Below are positions 1 through 6,800 of a stretch of 7,725 nt of DNA, piece by piece. How positions within the stretch are numbered: position 1 is the stretch's first letter; each line of letters opens with the position of its first letter. This DNA comes from DSNY01 sp016861185. GTDB lineage: Bacteria; Pseudomonadota; Gammaproteobacteria; Burkholderiales; Burkholderiaceae_F. The stretch is from the NCBI GenBank assembly GCA_030263275.1, contig SZOR01000149.1, positions 1-7,725 on the forward strand, read 5' to 3'. The notes under the pieces were generated by a model, which saw only the letters and a program-made list of their open reading frames with translations, had not been told where the DNA came from and ran no database searches. Both the position numbers and the translations under genes were made by a program.

Positions 1-50
1 TCGTCTGCGACGTGCTCACCGACGAAGGCAAATCGGCGGCCGGCCGCTAG
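1..50 (+). CDS. 3' end of an unidentified plus-strand gene (partial)
   Basis: The frame starting at position 3 reads VCDVLTDEGKSAAGR and ends in TAG at 48-50. The other two plus frames give arginine-rich or low-plausibility peptides, so this frame is the best candidate for the C-terminus of a gene that begins left of the window. Only about fifteen residues are visible, too few to name a family. A 9-bp inverted repeat begins 4 bases after the stop, which fits a transcript end here. The next genes are on the opposite strand, so this gene and the minus unit converge. Confidence 0.5.
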   Translation, partial: VCDVLTDEGKSAAGR

Positions 51-54
51 CGCG

Positions 55-85
55 CCGACGCTCAGGCGCCGCGATCGAGCGTCGG
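55..85 (+). repeat. 9-bp inverted repeat just after the upstream gene
   Basis: CCGACGCTC (55-63) and GAGCGTCGG (77-85) are perfect reverse complements with a 13-base loop. It lies 4 bases beyond the TAG at 48-50, so it could form a 3'-end hairpin on the plus-strand transcript. No T-run follows it, so it is not a classical intrinsic terminator. It may protect the mRNA end or be chance in GC-rich DNA. Confidence 0.35.
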
Positions 86-150
86 ACGTATCCCAGGTCC
101 AACCGCGTGGCGATCGTCGCTCCTGGCGCGATCTGGCGGGCCGAGCGCGG

Positions 151-176
151 AAAAAAACGGGGGCCGACGGCCCCCG
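151..176 (-). terminator. Intrinsic (Rho-independent) terminator of the minus-strand unit
   Basis: On the minus strand an 8-bp perfect G/C stem (176-169 pairing with 165-158, 3-base loop at 168-166) is followed at once by seven T (157-151). This is a canonical intrinsic terminator. It starts 39 bases after the TAA of the 69-aa gene at 216. On the plus strand the seven A precede the stem and no T-run follows, so it works in one direction only. It fixes the end of the three-gene minus transcript. Confidence 0.9.
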
Positions 177-215
177 GAAGTCGCGACGGCGCAGGGTCAA
201 CGCCTGCGCGCGGCG

Positions 216-425
216 TTACGGAACGCCCACGCCGTAGTGCGCACACCTGACGCGTTCCTCGTCGGTCGCCTCGACGACGACGAGCGAGCTTGCCGAGAAC
301 TGGTCGATCGCCTCGCCGGTGTCCGCGTTCACGAGGACCGGCTGGCCGTAGCTCGAGGCCGCGTGCTCGGTCGTGAAGTACGCCGGGAACTGGCTGCCGG
401 CGTCGAATCGGTGGCGCAGGATCAT
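216..425 (-). CDS. Unknown small protein, 69 aa (third gene of the minus unit)
   Basis: The protein begins MILRHRFDAGSQF and ends HYGVGVP. I do not recognise the family. It is small and soluble-looking, with no signal peptide or membrane segment, and has an acidic stretch (VVVEATDEER, about residues 49-58). The ATG at 425 is well supported: GGAGGG (436-431 on the minus strand) lies 5 bases upstream, and the start overlaps the TGA of the preceding 85-aa gene as ATGA (425-422), which indicates translational coupling. The same frame stays open far upstream, but that extension is a serine/arginine-rich shadow of the two preceding genes. An intrinsic terminator follows 39 bases after the stop, so this is the last gene of the transcript. 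Confidence 0.75.
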   Translation of the reverse strand: MILRHRFDAGSQFPAYFTTEHAASSYGQPVLVNADTGEAIDQFSASSLVVVEATDEERVRCAHYGVGVP

Positions 426-679
426 GATTGCCCTCCGTCGACGATGACGAAGCGGTAACCCTGCGCCTCGAGCGCGCGCAGCACGTCGCGCTGCGGCCCT
501 TCGATGACCCGCCGCTGCCCCTGCGCGTCCGCGTAGCTCACGCGGATCGGATCGTCGATCGCGCGGACCTGCACCGGGATGCCCTCCCCGCGAAGGTCGA
601 AGCCCACGTCGATCGGTGCGAGCCGGTATGCGATCGCCCGCACGTCCTGCGCTGCGTCGAACGGGATGTCGCGGGTCAT
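422..679 (-). CDS. Unknown small protein, 85 aa (second gene of the minus unit)
   Basis: The protein begins MTRDIPFDAAQDVRAIAYRL. Its end, roughly residues 59-83, reads like a helix followed by a strand (PQRDVLRALEAQGYRFVIVD), a pattern seen in many small alpha/beta folds. No family is recognised and there is no signal peptide or membrane segment. The ATG at 679 overlaps the TGA of the 220-aa gene as ATGA (679-676), and its own TGA overlaps the next ATG as ATGA, so it is coupled on both sides. There is no good Shine-Dalgarno, only a run of seven G (692-686) a few bases upstream, so translation probably depends on re-initiation or frameshifting from the upstream gene. Existence is well supported; function is unknown. 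Confidence 0.75.
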   Translation of the reverse strand: MTRDIPFDAAQDVRAIAYRLAPIDVGFDLRGEGIPVQVRAIDDPIRVSYADAQGQRRVIEGPQRDVLRALEAQGYRFVIVDGGQS

Positions 680-1338
680 GACAAGCCCCCCCGCAAATCG
701 AGCCCGACGACCCGCGCCGCATCGACGAGCTGGCGCGTCGCGATCGGCAACGGTCCGTCGTCATGCTCCGCGTGCTGGTACTCGATGCGCCCGACGAGCT
801 GATAGATCGCATCGGCCGCGCGCTGGCGCAACGCAGCGTCGCGGACCGCGGCGATGGCCACGTAATCGATCGCCTGGCGCAGCCGTCTTGCCGCGCGCTT
901 CGCTTCGACCCAATGCCCAAGCTCGAGGGCGGATTCCAGCGCCTGCAGTGCCGTCTCGGCAGCGCTGACGTGCACGCTGATGTTCGCGGCCAGACCCGGA
1001 CCGGTATTGACGTTCCACAGGTACGCCGGCGCCGCGCGGTCCGGGTAGCTGAGCAGCCGCCCGGGCGAGCAATCGACGCGCGTTTCGTCGCGCAACCAGG
1101 CGGCGACCGGCCCGTCGAGCGCGAGCTGATCGAGCACGTCGCCGATGGTGATCGTCTCCCATTGCGAGCCGCCGTCGTCGCATTCGTCGCCGTCCGGCGT
1201 GAGCGTGCGGCGCTGGATCGTGACCTGAAACGGCACGGGGTGCCCGTCGATCGCGCGGTACTCGACGACGGGGCTGTTGTTGACGGATTCGAGCCTGAGA
1301 ACGCCCGGCATGCTGCCGGTATGCTGATTCGCAGCCAT
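676..1338 (-). CDS. Unknown protein, 220 aa (first gene of the minus unit)
   Basis: The start ATG at 1338 has AAGGG (1350-1346 on the minus strand) 7 bases upstream. The N-terminal half (about residues 12-115) is strand-rich and acidic in the middle (PDGDECDDGG, 48-57) and holds a YLWNVNTGPG segment near 106-115. The C-terminal half (about 122-190) is predicted mostly helical, with a basic patch around 147-153. There is no signal peptide or transmembrane segment, so it is probably cytoplasmic. I recognise no domain. Amino-acid composition is balanced, unlike the overlapping frames, and the tight ATGA junction with the next gene supports it. The gene ends DLRGGLS just after a G7 run that could cause frameshifting. 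It might be accessory or mobile-element cargo, but nothing here proves it. Confidence 0.8.
   Translation of the reverse strand: MAANQHTGSMPGVLRLESVNNSPVVEYRAIDGHPVPFQVTIQRRTLTPDGDECDDGGSQWETITIGDVLDQLALDGPVAAWLRDETRVDCSPGRLLSYPDRAAPAYLWNVNTGPGLAANISVHVSAAETALQALESALELGHWVEAKRAARRLRQAIDYVAIAAVRDAALRQRAADAIYQLVGRIEYQHAEHDDGPLPIATRQLVDAARVVGLDLRGGLS
686..692 (-). other. G7 run, potential -1 slippery site between the first two minus genes
   Basis: On the minus strand the 220-aa gene ends with codons CGG GGG GGC TTG TCA TGA. The heptamer G GGG GGC fits the X XXY YYZ pattern of -1 slippery sites. A -1 shift, or one extra G, enters the frame of the 85-aa gene without meeting a stop and reads G-L-V-M-T-R-D, giving a fusion of about 306 aa. 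The pattern is seen directly; its use is inference, and short G-runs are common in GC-rich genes. Confidence 0.35.
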
Positions 1339-1370
1339 GACTTCACCCTTCGCTGTGAGGTTGTGGTCAG

Positions 1371-1404
1371 GCCCGCCGCTGCGATGACGCCGCAGCGGTC
1401 GGGC
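1371..1404 (-). promoter_or_regulatory. Strong hairpin in the 5' leader of the minus unit
   Basis: CCGCTGCG (1376-1383) and CGCAGCGG (1391-1398) pair perfectly across a 7-base loop. After one bulged base (1399) the stem extends through GCCCG (1371-1375) with CGGGC (1400-1404), giving 13 base pairs in all. On the minus strand it ends 32 bases before the start codon at 1338. There is no T-run, so it is not a terminator. It could be an mRNA stabiliser, a protein-binding leader or an operator. Confidence 0.4.
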
Positions 1405-1503
1405 CGCTCAGCTCAAGGTGAAGTCCGGGACTGCTACGCCGGCTGCTACAGATCGCCGACGATGCCGCGTGAATCCTCGCCGTGCTTCCCCCTGAACTAC
1501 GGC

Positions 1504-1530
1504 GAGTGCGGCGAGTATACGGGCGCACTC
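1504..1530 (-). promoter_or_regulatory. Possible promoter -10 inside an inverted repeat
   Basis: GAGTGCG (1504-1510) and CGCACTC (1524-1530) are perfect 7-bp arms whose centres are 20 bases apart, about two DNA turns. Between them the minus strand carries TATACT (1519-1514), close to the sigma-70 -10 consensus and facing the minus-strand unit. A repressor dimer on the arms would cover it. No convincing -35 is found at the right distance, so the promoter call is tentative. It would give a leader of roughly 170 bases containing the 1371-1404 hairpin. Confidence 0.25.
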
Positions 1531-1617
1531 GAACCGGGCCGCGCAGCGCGCTTGCTCAAGCGGCGAGCATCCAAGCGCAGGCCCACCGCTGCGCGACTTA
1601 GCGCGAATCGGGAAGGG

Positions 1618-1642
1618 TTTATCCACACCATCTGTGGATAAA
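1618..1642. promoter_or_regulatory. Pair of facing consensus DnaA boxes upstream of parE
   Basis: A perfect 10-bp inverted repeat, TTTATCCACA (1618-1627) and TGTGGATAAA (1633-1642), flanks the 5-base spacer CCATC. Each arm contains TTATCCACA, the perfect DnaA-box nonamer, at 1619-1627 on the plus strand and 1641-1633 on the minus strand. It stands out as an A/T-rich island in very GC-rich DNA and ends 40 bases before the parE start. The overlapping TAAAAT (1639-1644) could be the parE -10 element. DnaA binding is established for this nonamer; regulation of parE here is inference. Confidence 0.65.
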
Positions 1643-1682
1643 ATCCGCTCCCCGCTTCGCCCCCTCGCCGACCGAATCCCGG

Positions 1683-3671
1683 ATGACTACGCCGCGCCCC
1701 CGCTCGCCTCGCATCGCTGCCGAATACGGAGAGGCGTCGATCCGCGTTCTCAAGGGGCTCGAGCCGGTCAGGCAGCGTCCGGGCATGTATACGCGGACCG
1801 ACAGTCCGCTGCACATCGTGCAAGAAGTCATCGACAACGCTTCGGACGAGATCCTCGCCGGCTTCGGCCGGCACGTCGACGTGACCGTGCACGCCGATGG
1901 CAGCGTCAGCGTCGAGGACGACGGCCGCGGCATTCCGGTGGGTCTGCATCCGGAGGAGAAATCGCCCGTCGTCGAGATCGTCTTCACGCGCCTGCACGCG
2001 GGCGGCAAGTTCGACAAGCGCGCCGGCGGCGCGTATTCGTTTTCCGGGGGACTGCACGGCGTGGGCGTGTCGGTGACCAACGCGCTGTCTTCGAAGCTCG
2101 ACGTGACGGTGTGGCGCGACGGCAAGGTGCACACGATCGGCTTCGCCGACGGCGAGCTGCGCGAAAAGCTCGCGTCGCGCGCGGCCAAGGCCGGCGACAA
2201 GACGAGCGGAACGCGCGTGCGCGTATGGCCGAACCCGAAGTACTTCGACAGCGCGCAGATCCCGGTCGACGAGCTGGAGCGGCTGCTGCGCAGCAAGGCG
2301 GTACTGCTGCCCGGCACCGAGGTGAGCCTCGCGGTGGAGAGAACCGGCCGCGTGCAGCGCTGGCGGTACGACGGCGGGCTGCAGGAGTATCTGCTGGCCG
2401 CAATCGGCGCCGAGCCGATCGTTCCGCTGTTCGAGTCCGAGGGCTACGCGCCGGCCGACGACGAAACCTTCGCCGAAGGCGAAGGGGCGCGCTGGGTGCT
2501 GGCGTGGACCGAAGAAGGTCCGCTCGCGCGCGAGTCGTACGTGAACCTGATCCCGACACCCGCCGGCGGCACGCACGAGGCCGGACTGCGCGAAGGCATG
2601 TTCAACGCGCTGCGCGCGTTCATCGACGCGCATTCGCTGCTGCCGAAGGGTGTGAAGCTGCTGCCCGAAGACGTCTTCGCGCGCGCGAGCTTCGTGCTCA
2701 CGGCCAAGGTGCTCGATCCGCAGTTCCAGGGTCAGATCAAGGAGCGGTTGAACAGCCGCGACGCGGTGCGGCTGGTGGCGAGTTTCGTCAGGCCGCAACT
2801 GGAGTTCTGGCTCAACCAGCATCCGGAGTATGGGCGCAAGCTCGCCGATCTCGTGATCCGGCAGGCGCAGGCGCGCGCGCGCGCCGCGCAGAAGATCGAG
2901 AAGAAGAAGGGCTCGGCGATCGCCGTGCTGCCGGGCAAGCTGACCGACTGCGAATCGACGGAGATCGCGCGCAACGAGCTTTTCCTCGTCGAAGGCGATT
3001 CGGCGGGCGGCTCGGCGAAGATGGGGCGCGACAAGGAATTCCAGGCGATCCTGCCGCTGCGGGGCAAGGTGCTGAACACCTGGGAAGTCGAACGCGACCG
3101 GCTGTTCGGCAACGCCGAGGTGCACGACATCGCGGTGGCGATCGGCGTCGATCCGCACGGGCCGGACGACGAGCCGGATCTGTCCGGGCTGCGCTACGGC
3201 AAGATCTGCATCCTGGCGGACGCCGATGTCGACGGCGCGCACATCCAGGTGCTGCTGCTGACGCTGTTCTTCCGCCATTTTCCGAAGCTGATCGAGCGGG
3301 GGCACGTGTACGTGGCGCGGCCGCCGTTGTATCGCGTCGACGTGCCCGCGCAGGGCAAGCGGCCCGCGCGCAGGCTGTACTGCCTCGACGACGACGAGTT
3401 GCAGGCCACGCTCGACAAGCTGGTCGACGAGGGCGTGCGCGAAGGAAGCTGGAGCATCGCGCGCTTCAAGGGGCTGGGTGAGATGAGCGCCGAGCAGCTC
3501 TGGGAGACGACGATGAACCCCGACACGCGGCGGCTGCTGCCGGTTGCGCTCGGCGACATCGCGTTCGACGCGACCACCGCGACGATGACCATGCTGATGG
3601 GAAGGGGAGAGGCCGCGCAGCGGCGCGTTTGGCTCGAAGAGCACGGCAATGAGGTCGAAGCGGATGTGTAA
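1683..3671 (+). CDS. parE: DNA topoisomerase IV subunit B (ParE)
   Basis: ParE is the ATPase subunit of topoisomerase IV, which with ParC decatenates daughter chromosomes in the cytoplasm. The 662-aa length fits the family. The GHKL ATPase domain shows QEVIDNASDE (47-56; catalytic E48, Mg-binding N52), DDGRGIP (79-85) and GGLHGVG (122-128). The transducer domain follows, with QIK at 351-353 where QTK is usual. The Toprim domain has EGDSAGG (437-443) and DADVDG (513-518, metal-binding acidic residues). The C-terminus has RFKGLGEMSAEQLW (594-607) and MNPDTRRLLPV, as in ParE/GyrB. It is ParE rather than GyrB because it is short and lacks the roughly 170-residue insert of proteobacterial GyrB. 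ATG 1683 leaves a 14-residue tail before the conserved YGEASIRVLKGLEPVRQRPG; no in-frame ATG or GTG exists close upstream. The leader is pyrimidine-rich with no clear Shine-Dalgarno. parC does not follow. Confidence 0.97.
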   Translation: MTTPRPRSPRIAAEYGEASIRVLKGLEPVRQRPGMYTRTDSPLHIVQEVIDNASDEILAGFGRHVDVTVHADGSVSVEDDGRGIPVGLHPEEKSPVVEIVFTRLHAGGKFDKRAGGAYSFSGGLHGVGVSVTNALSSKLDVTVWRDGKVHTIGFADGELREKLASRAAKAGDKTSGTRVRVWPNPKYFDSAQIPVDELERLLRSKAVLLPGTEVSLAVERTGRVQRWRYDGGLQEYLLAAIGAEPIVPLFESEGYAPADDETFAEGEGARWVLAWTEEGPLARESYVNLIPTPAGGTHEAGLREGMFNALRAFIDAHSLLPKGVKLLPEDVFARASFVLTAKVLDPQFQGQIKERLNSRDAVRLVASFVRPQLEFWLNQHPEYGRKLADLVIRQAQARARAAQKIEKKKGSAIAVLPGKLTDCESTEIARNELFLVEGDSAGGSAKMGRDKEFQAILPLRGKVLNTWEVERDRLFGNAEVHDIAVAIGVDPHGPDDEPDLSGLRYGKICILADADVDGAHIQVLLLTLFFRHFPKLIERGHVYVARPPLYRVDVPAQGKRPARRLYCLDDDELQATLDKLVDEGVREGSWSIARFKGLGEMSAEQLWETTMNPDTRRLLPVALGDIAFDATTATMTMLMGRGEAAQRRVWLEEHGNEVEADV

Positions 3672-3730
3672 AGCGGCCGCTATTTCGCGTTTCGCGGGTG
3701 CCGGCTGAACTAAGATCGGCCCGACGCCCC

Positions 3731-3764
3731 GGCTGCGTCGGCGCCCACGCGCGCCGACGCCGCC
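3731..3764 (+). repeat. Strong stem-loop downstream of parE
   Basis: GCGTCGGCGC (3735-3744) and GCGCCGACGC (3751-3760) form a perfect 10-bp stem with a 6-base loop. After one mismatch (3734/3761), GGC (3731-3733) pairs with GCC (3762-3764). It could be a parE 3'-end structure or part of the next gene's leader. No T-run follows. Confidence 0.5.
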
Positions 3765-3777
3765 TTACGGAGGAGGC

Positions 3778-3795
3778 GGTCCGGCGCGCCGGACC
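3778..3795. repeat. 18-bp perfect palindrome before the GGDEF-EAL ribosome site
   Basis: GGTCCGGCGCGCCGGACC is fully self-complementary. It ends 5 bases before the GAGGA Shine-Dalgarno and 17 bases before the ATG. It could be an operator for a dimeric regulator, or form an mRNA hairpin that limits ribosome access. Confidence 0.5.
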
Positions 3796-3812
3796 GACGC
3801 GAGGAATTGACG

Positions 3813-6800
3813 ATGGACACGCCGCCGGCTACCAACCCGGGACCGGACGCAGCCGCGGCTGCGTCGGTGCGTAGCGTGCCGTCGGCGTTTCGTCTTGTCG
3901 CTGCGCGGCTGTCGCGCGGACAGAAGGTCGGCATGGCCGCGCTGGCGGTCGTGCTGGTCGTGTCGTTGGTTCTCGAGCTGGCGCACTACTTCGCGCCGGA
4001 AGCGCTCGCCGCGGCGTTCGGCCTGCCGGTCGAAGGAGTCGAGCGCTTCGCGCGCAGCGCACACGAAGCGATCCTCGCGCTGCTGTTCGTCGGGCTGGTG
4101 ATCTGGCTGGCGACGGCGCTGACCGCGCTGAAGCGCACGCGCAGCCATACCGAGCGGGTCGACGAGGCGCTGTCGTCGATGAGCATCGGGCTCGCGGTAT
4201 GGGACAACGAGGATCGCCTGGTCGACTGCAACGAGGCCTTCCGCGCGATCTACCCCGAGATCCGCGAACACCTGGTTCCCGGCGTTCACTACGGGCGGCT
4301 GCTGGAGATCTACTACCCGCTCGCACCGGCCGAGGTGATCGACGGCCGCTCGCTGGAGCAGTTCGTCGCCGACGCGATGCGGCGGCGGCGCGGCGGCCGC
4401 GTCACCGAGCTGGTCCGGCACCAGAACGACCGCTGGCTGATGATGACCGACGCCCGCAGCGCGGGCGGCGGCATCGTCAGCTTCCGCCTCGACATCACCG
4501 AGCAGCGCCTGCTCGACCTCGAGCTGCGCAAGCGGCGCAAGGTGATGGACGACCTGGCGGAGCTGAGCTACGACTGGTACTGGCGGCAGGATACCGACGG
4601 CCGCTTCGTCGAGTTCTCGGTTGCGATGGAGCAGTACCTGCGCTACCCGCGCGAGGCGCTGCTGGGGCGCATGCGCACCGAGCTGCCGGGTTTCCAGGCC
4701 GATCCGGGCGAGCTGGCCGCTTACCTGCAGTGCATCGAGGCACACCAGCCGTTCCCGTGGTTCCGCTTCCGCGCCATGCGCGGCGATGGCACACCGATCT
4801 GGGTCGCGGTGACCGGCAAACCGATCTTCGACGAGAGCGGCGCGTTCGCCGGCTACTACGGCGCCGGTCGCGACGTCACCGACAGCGAAGCGACCATCAT
4901 CGCGTTGCGCCACAGCGAGGAGCGCTTCCGCGCGCTGACCAAGCTCGCGACCGAGTGGTACTGGGAGACCGACGACGAGCTGCGCTTTTCGCTGGTCAAG
5001 GGACCGCCCGAACTGGTCGAGTCGCTGCAGGACACGCTGCTTGGCAAGTCCGTCGGCGAGCTCGCACGCCATCCGAACTTCGAGCTGGACTGGCCGACGC
5101 TGTCGCGCCATTTCGAGCGGCGCGAACCGTTCCGGCGCGTGCCGTTCCGGCTGAAGCGCGACGTGCGCGGCCGGCCCGGCTACTTCGAGGTGTCGGCCGA
5201 ACCGATGTTCGACGGCGAGGTCTTCGCGGGTTTCCGCGGGCTCGTGTGGGACGTCACCGAACGCGAGGCGCTGATCGCGCAGTTGACCGACAGCGAGGCG
5301 CGCTTCCGCGCGCTGACCGAGCTGTCCTCAGACTGGTTCTGGGAGATGGACGCGGCGCTGTGCTTCACGTCGGTGCGCCGCGGCGCGCACGGTTCGTTCG
5401 ACCTGCGGGACGAGGACGTGATCGGCCGGCAGCGCTGGGAGCTGCCCGGCGAGTTGATCCAGCCCGCGAGCTGGGACGAGCATCGCGCCACGCTCGAGGC
5501 GCGCAAGCCGTTCCGCGACCTGATGGTCCGGCACATGAAGGCCGACGGCAGCGTCGTCTATCACATCAGTAGCGGCGACCCGATCTTCGACGACAAGGGC
5601 GAGTTCCGCGGCTATCGCGGCGTGGGCAAGAACATCACCGAGCAGGTGCGCGCGCAGGAGCGCATCGAGCGACTCGCCACCGTCGACCCGCTGACGCAGC
5701 TTCCGAACCGCCAGACCTTCGACGAGCGCGCCGGCCGCGTGCTTGCCAACGCCTACGCCGAGGGGCGCAAGTGCGCGCTGCTGTTCCTCGACCTCGACAA
5801 CTTCCGCCTGCTGAACAACGGCTACGGGCACCGGGTCGGCGACCAGATGCTGTCGATCGTCGCCAGCCGCATGCGCTCGATCGTCGCCGAGCCGAACCTG
5901 CTCGGGCGCCGCGGCGGCGACGAAATGGTCATCCTGCTCACCGACGTCCCGCGGCCGGAGATCGCGACCGAAACGGCGCAGGCGCTGATCAAGGCGATTG
6001 CCGAACCCGCGCGCGTGCTCGGCATGGAGGTGAGCGTCACGCCTTCGGTCGGCATCGCGTTCTTCCCGCAGGACGGCGCCGACATCGACTCGCTGCTGAA
6101 CGCCGCCGACGCCGCGATGTACCAGGCGAAGGAAAGCGGACGGCGCACGTATTCGTTCTTCACGCCGGCGGTGGCGCGCCGCGTCGACCTGCGGCTGCGG
6201 CTGGAGCAGCGGCTGCGCAAGGCGGTCGAGGCGCGCGACTTCAAGCTCTTCTACCAGCCGCTCGTGTCGCTCGCCGACGGCAAGATGATCGGCGCCGAGG
6301 CGCTGATCCGCTGGAAGGACGTCGAACTCGGCGACATCTCGCCGGCGGAGTTCATCCCGATCGCCGAGGAAAGCGGGCTGATCATCGGGCTCGGCGACTG
6401 GGTGCTGCGCGAGGCGTGCCGCGCACGCCAGGTCTGGCGCCAGCTCGGCCTCGACGTGCCGCCGCTCGCGATCAACATGTCGGGCGTGCAGTTGCGGCAG
6501 CTGGGCTGCGTCGAAGGGCTGCTGGAGACGCTCGCCGAGTTCGAGGTCGCGCCGAGCGAGGTCGAGGTCGAGGTCACCGAGACGGGCTTGCTCGACACCT
6601 CGGCGGTGTCGCGCGAGAACCTGATCCGGCTGCGCAACGCGGGGGTGAAGCTCGCGCTCGACGACTTCGGCGTCGGCTTCTCGTCGCTGTCGCACCTGCG
6701 CGACCTGCCGATCCATCGGCTGAAGATCGACCGCAGTTTCACCGTCGAATGCATGCGCGACGCGCGCACGCTGACGATCGTCAAGGCGGTGATCGAGATG

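Larger units (their letters stand above)
1339..1682. other. Divergent intergenic region between the minus unit and parE
   Basis: These 344 bases contain no convincing gene: the short frames across them are proline/arginine-rich or lack starts with ribosome sites. The region holds a hairpin in the leader of the minus unit (1371-1404), an inverted repeat around a TATACT hexamer (1504-1530), and a pair of facing DnaA-type nonamers (1618-1642) with a possible parE -10 element TAAAAT overlapping at 1639-1644. No convincing -35 hexamer is visible in either direction. Confidence 0.6.
3672..3812 (+). promoter_or_regulatory. Structured leader between parE and the GGDEF-EAL gene
   Basis: This 141-bp gap carries a possible -10 hexamer TAAGAT (3711-3716) without a good -35, a strong stem-loop (3731-3764), a purine-rich GGAGGAGG (3769-3776) with no start codon at ribosome-site distance, an 18-bp palindrome (3778-3795), and the likely Shine-Dalgarno GAGGA (3801-3805) for ATG 3813. 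CCGCCT (3760-3765) can also pair with AGGCGG (3774-3779), competing with both flanking structures. No T-rich terminator for parE is visible. Confidence 0.4.

Noticed and set aside
216..1346. Single 376-aa minus-strand protein
   Set aside because: Most of it is a serine/arginine-rich out-of-frame reading of the 220- and 85-aa genes. Only the last 69 codons, from ATG 425 with its own ribosome site, look real.
763..1641. 292-aa plus-strand frame over the minus unit
   Set aside because: It is antisense to the 220-aa gene, continues through non-coding intergenic DNA, and shows no family features.
1497..3644. 715-aa open frame antisense to parE
   Set aside because: It is a shadow of the G/C third-position bias of parE: rich in R, H, L, Q and D with no domain pattern, and it runs through the intergenic region into the gene.
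3673..3680. GCGGCCGC palindrome just after the parE stop as a terminator
   Set aside because: Eight bases with no loop and no T-run; a common motif in GC-rich DNA.
3807..3812. TTG at 3807 as start of the GGDEF-EAL protein
   Set aside because: It is only one base from the GAGGA ribosome site, while ATG 3813 has the normal 7-base spacing.
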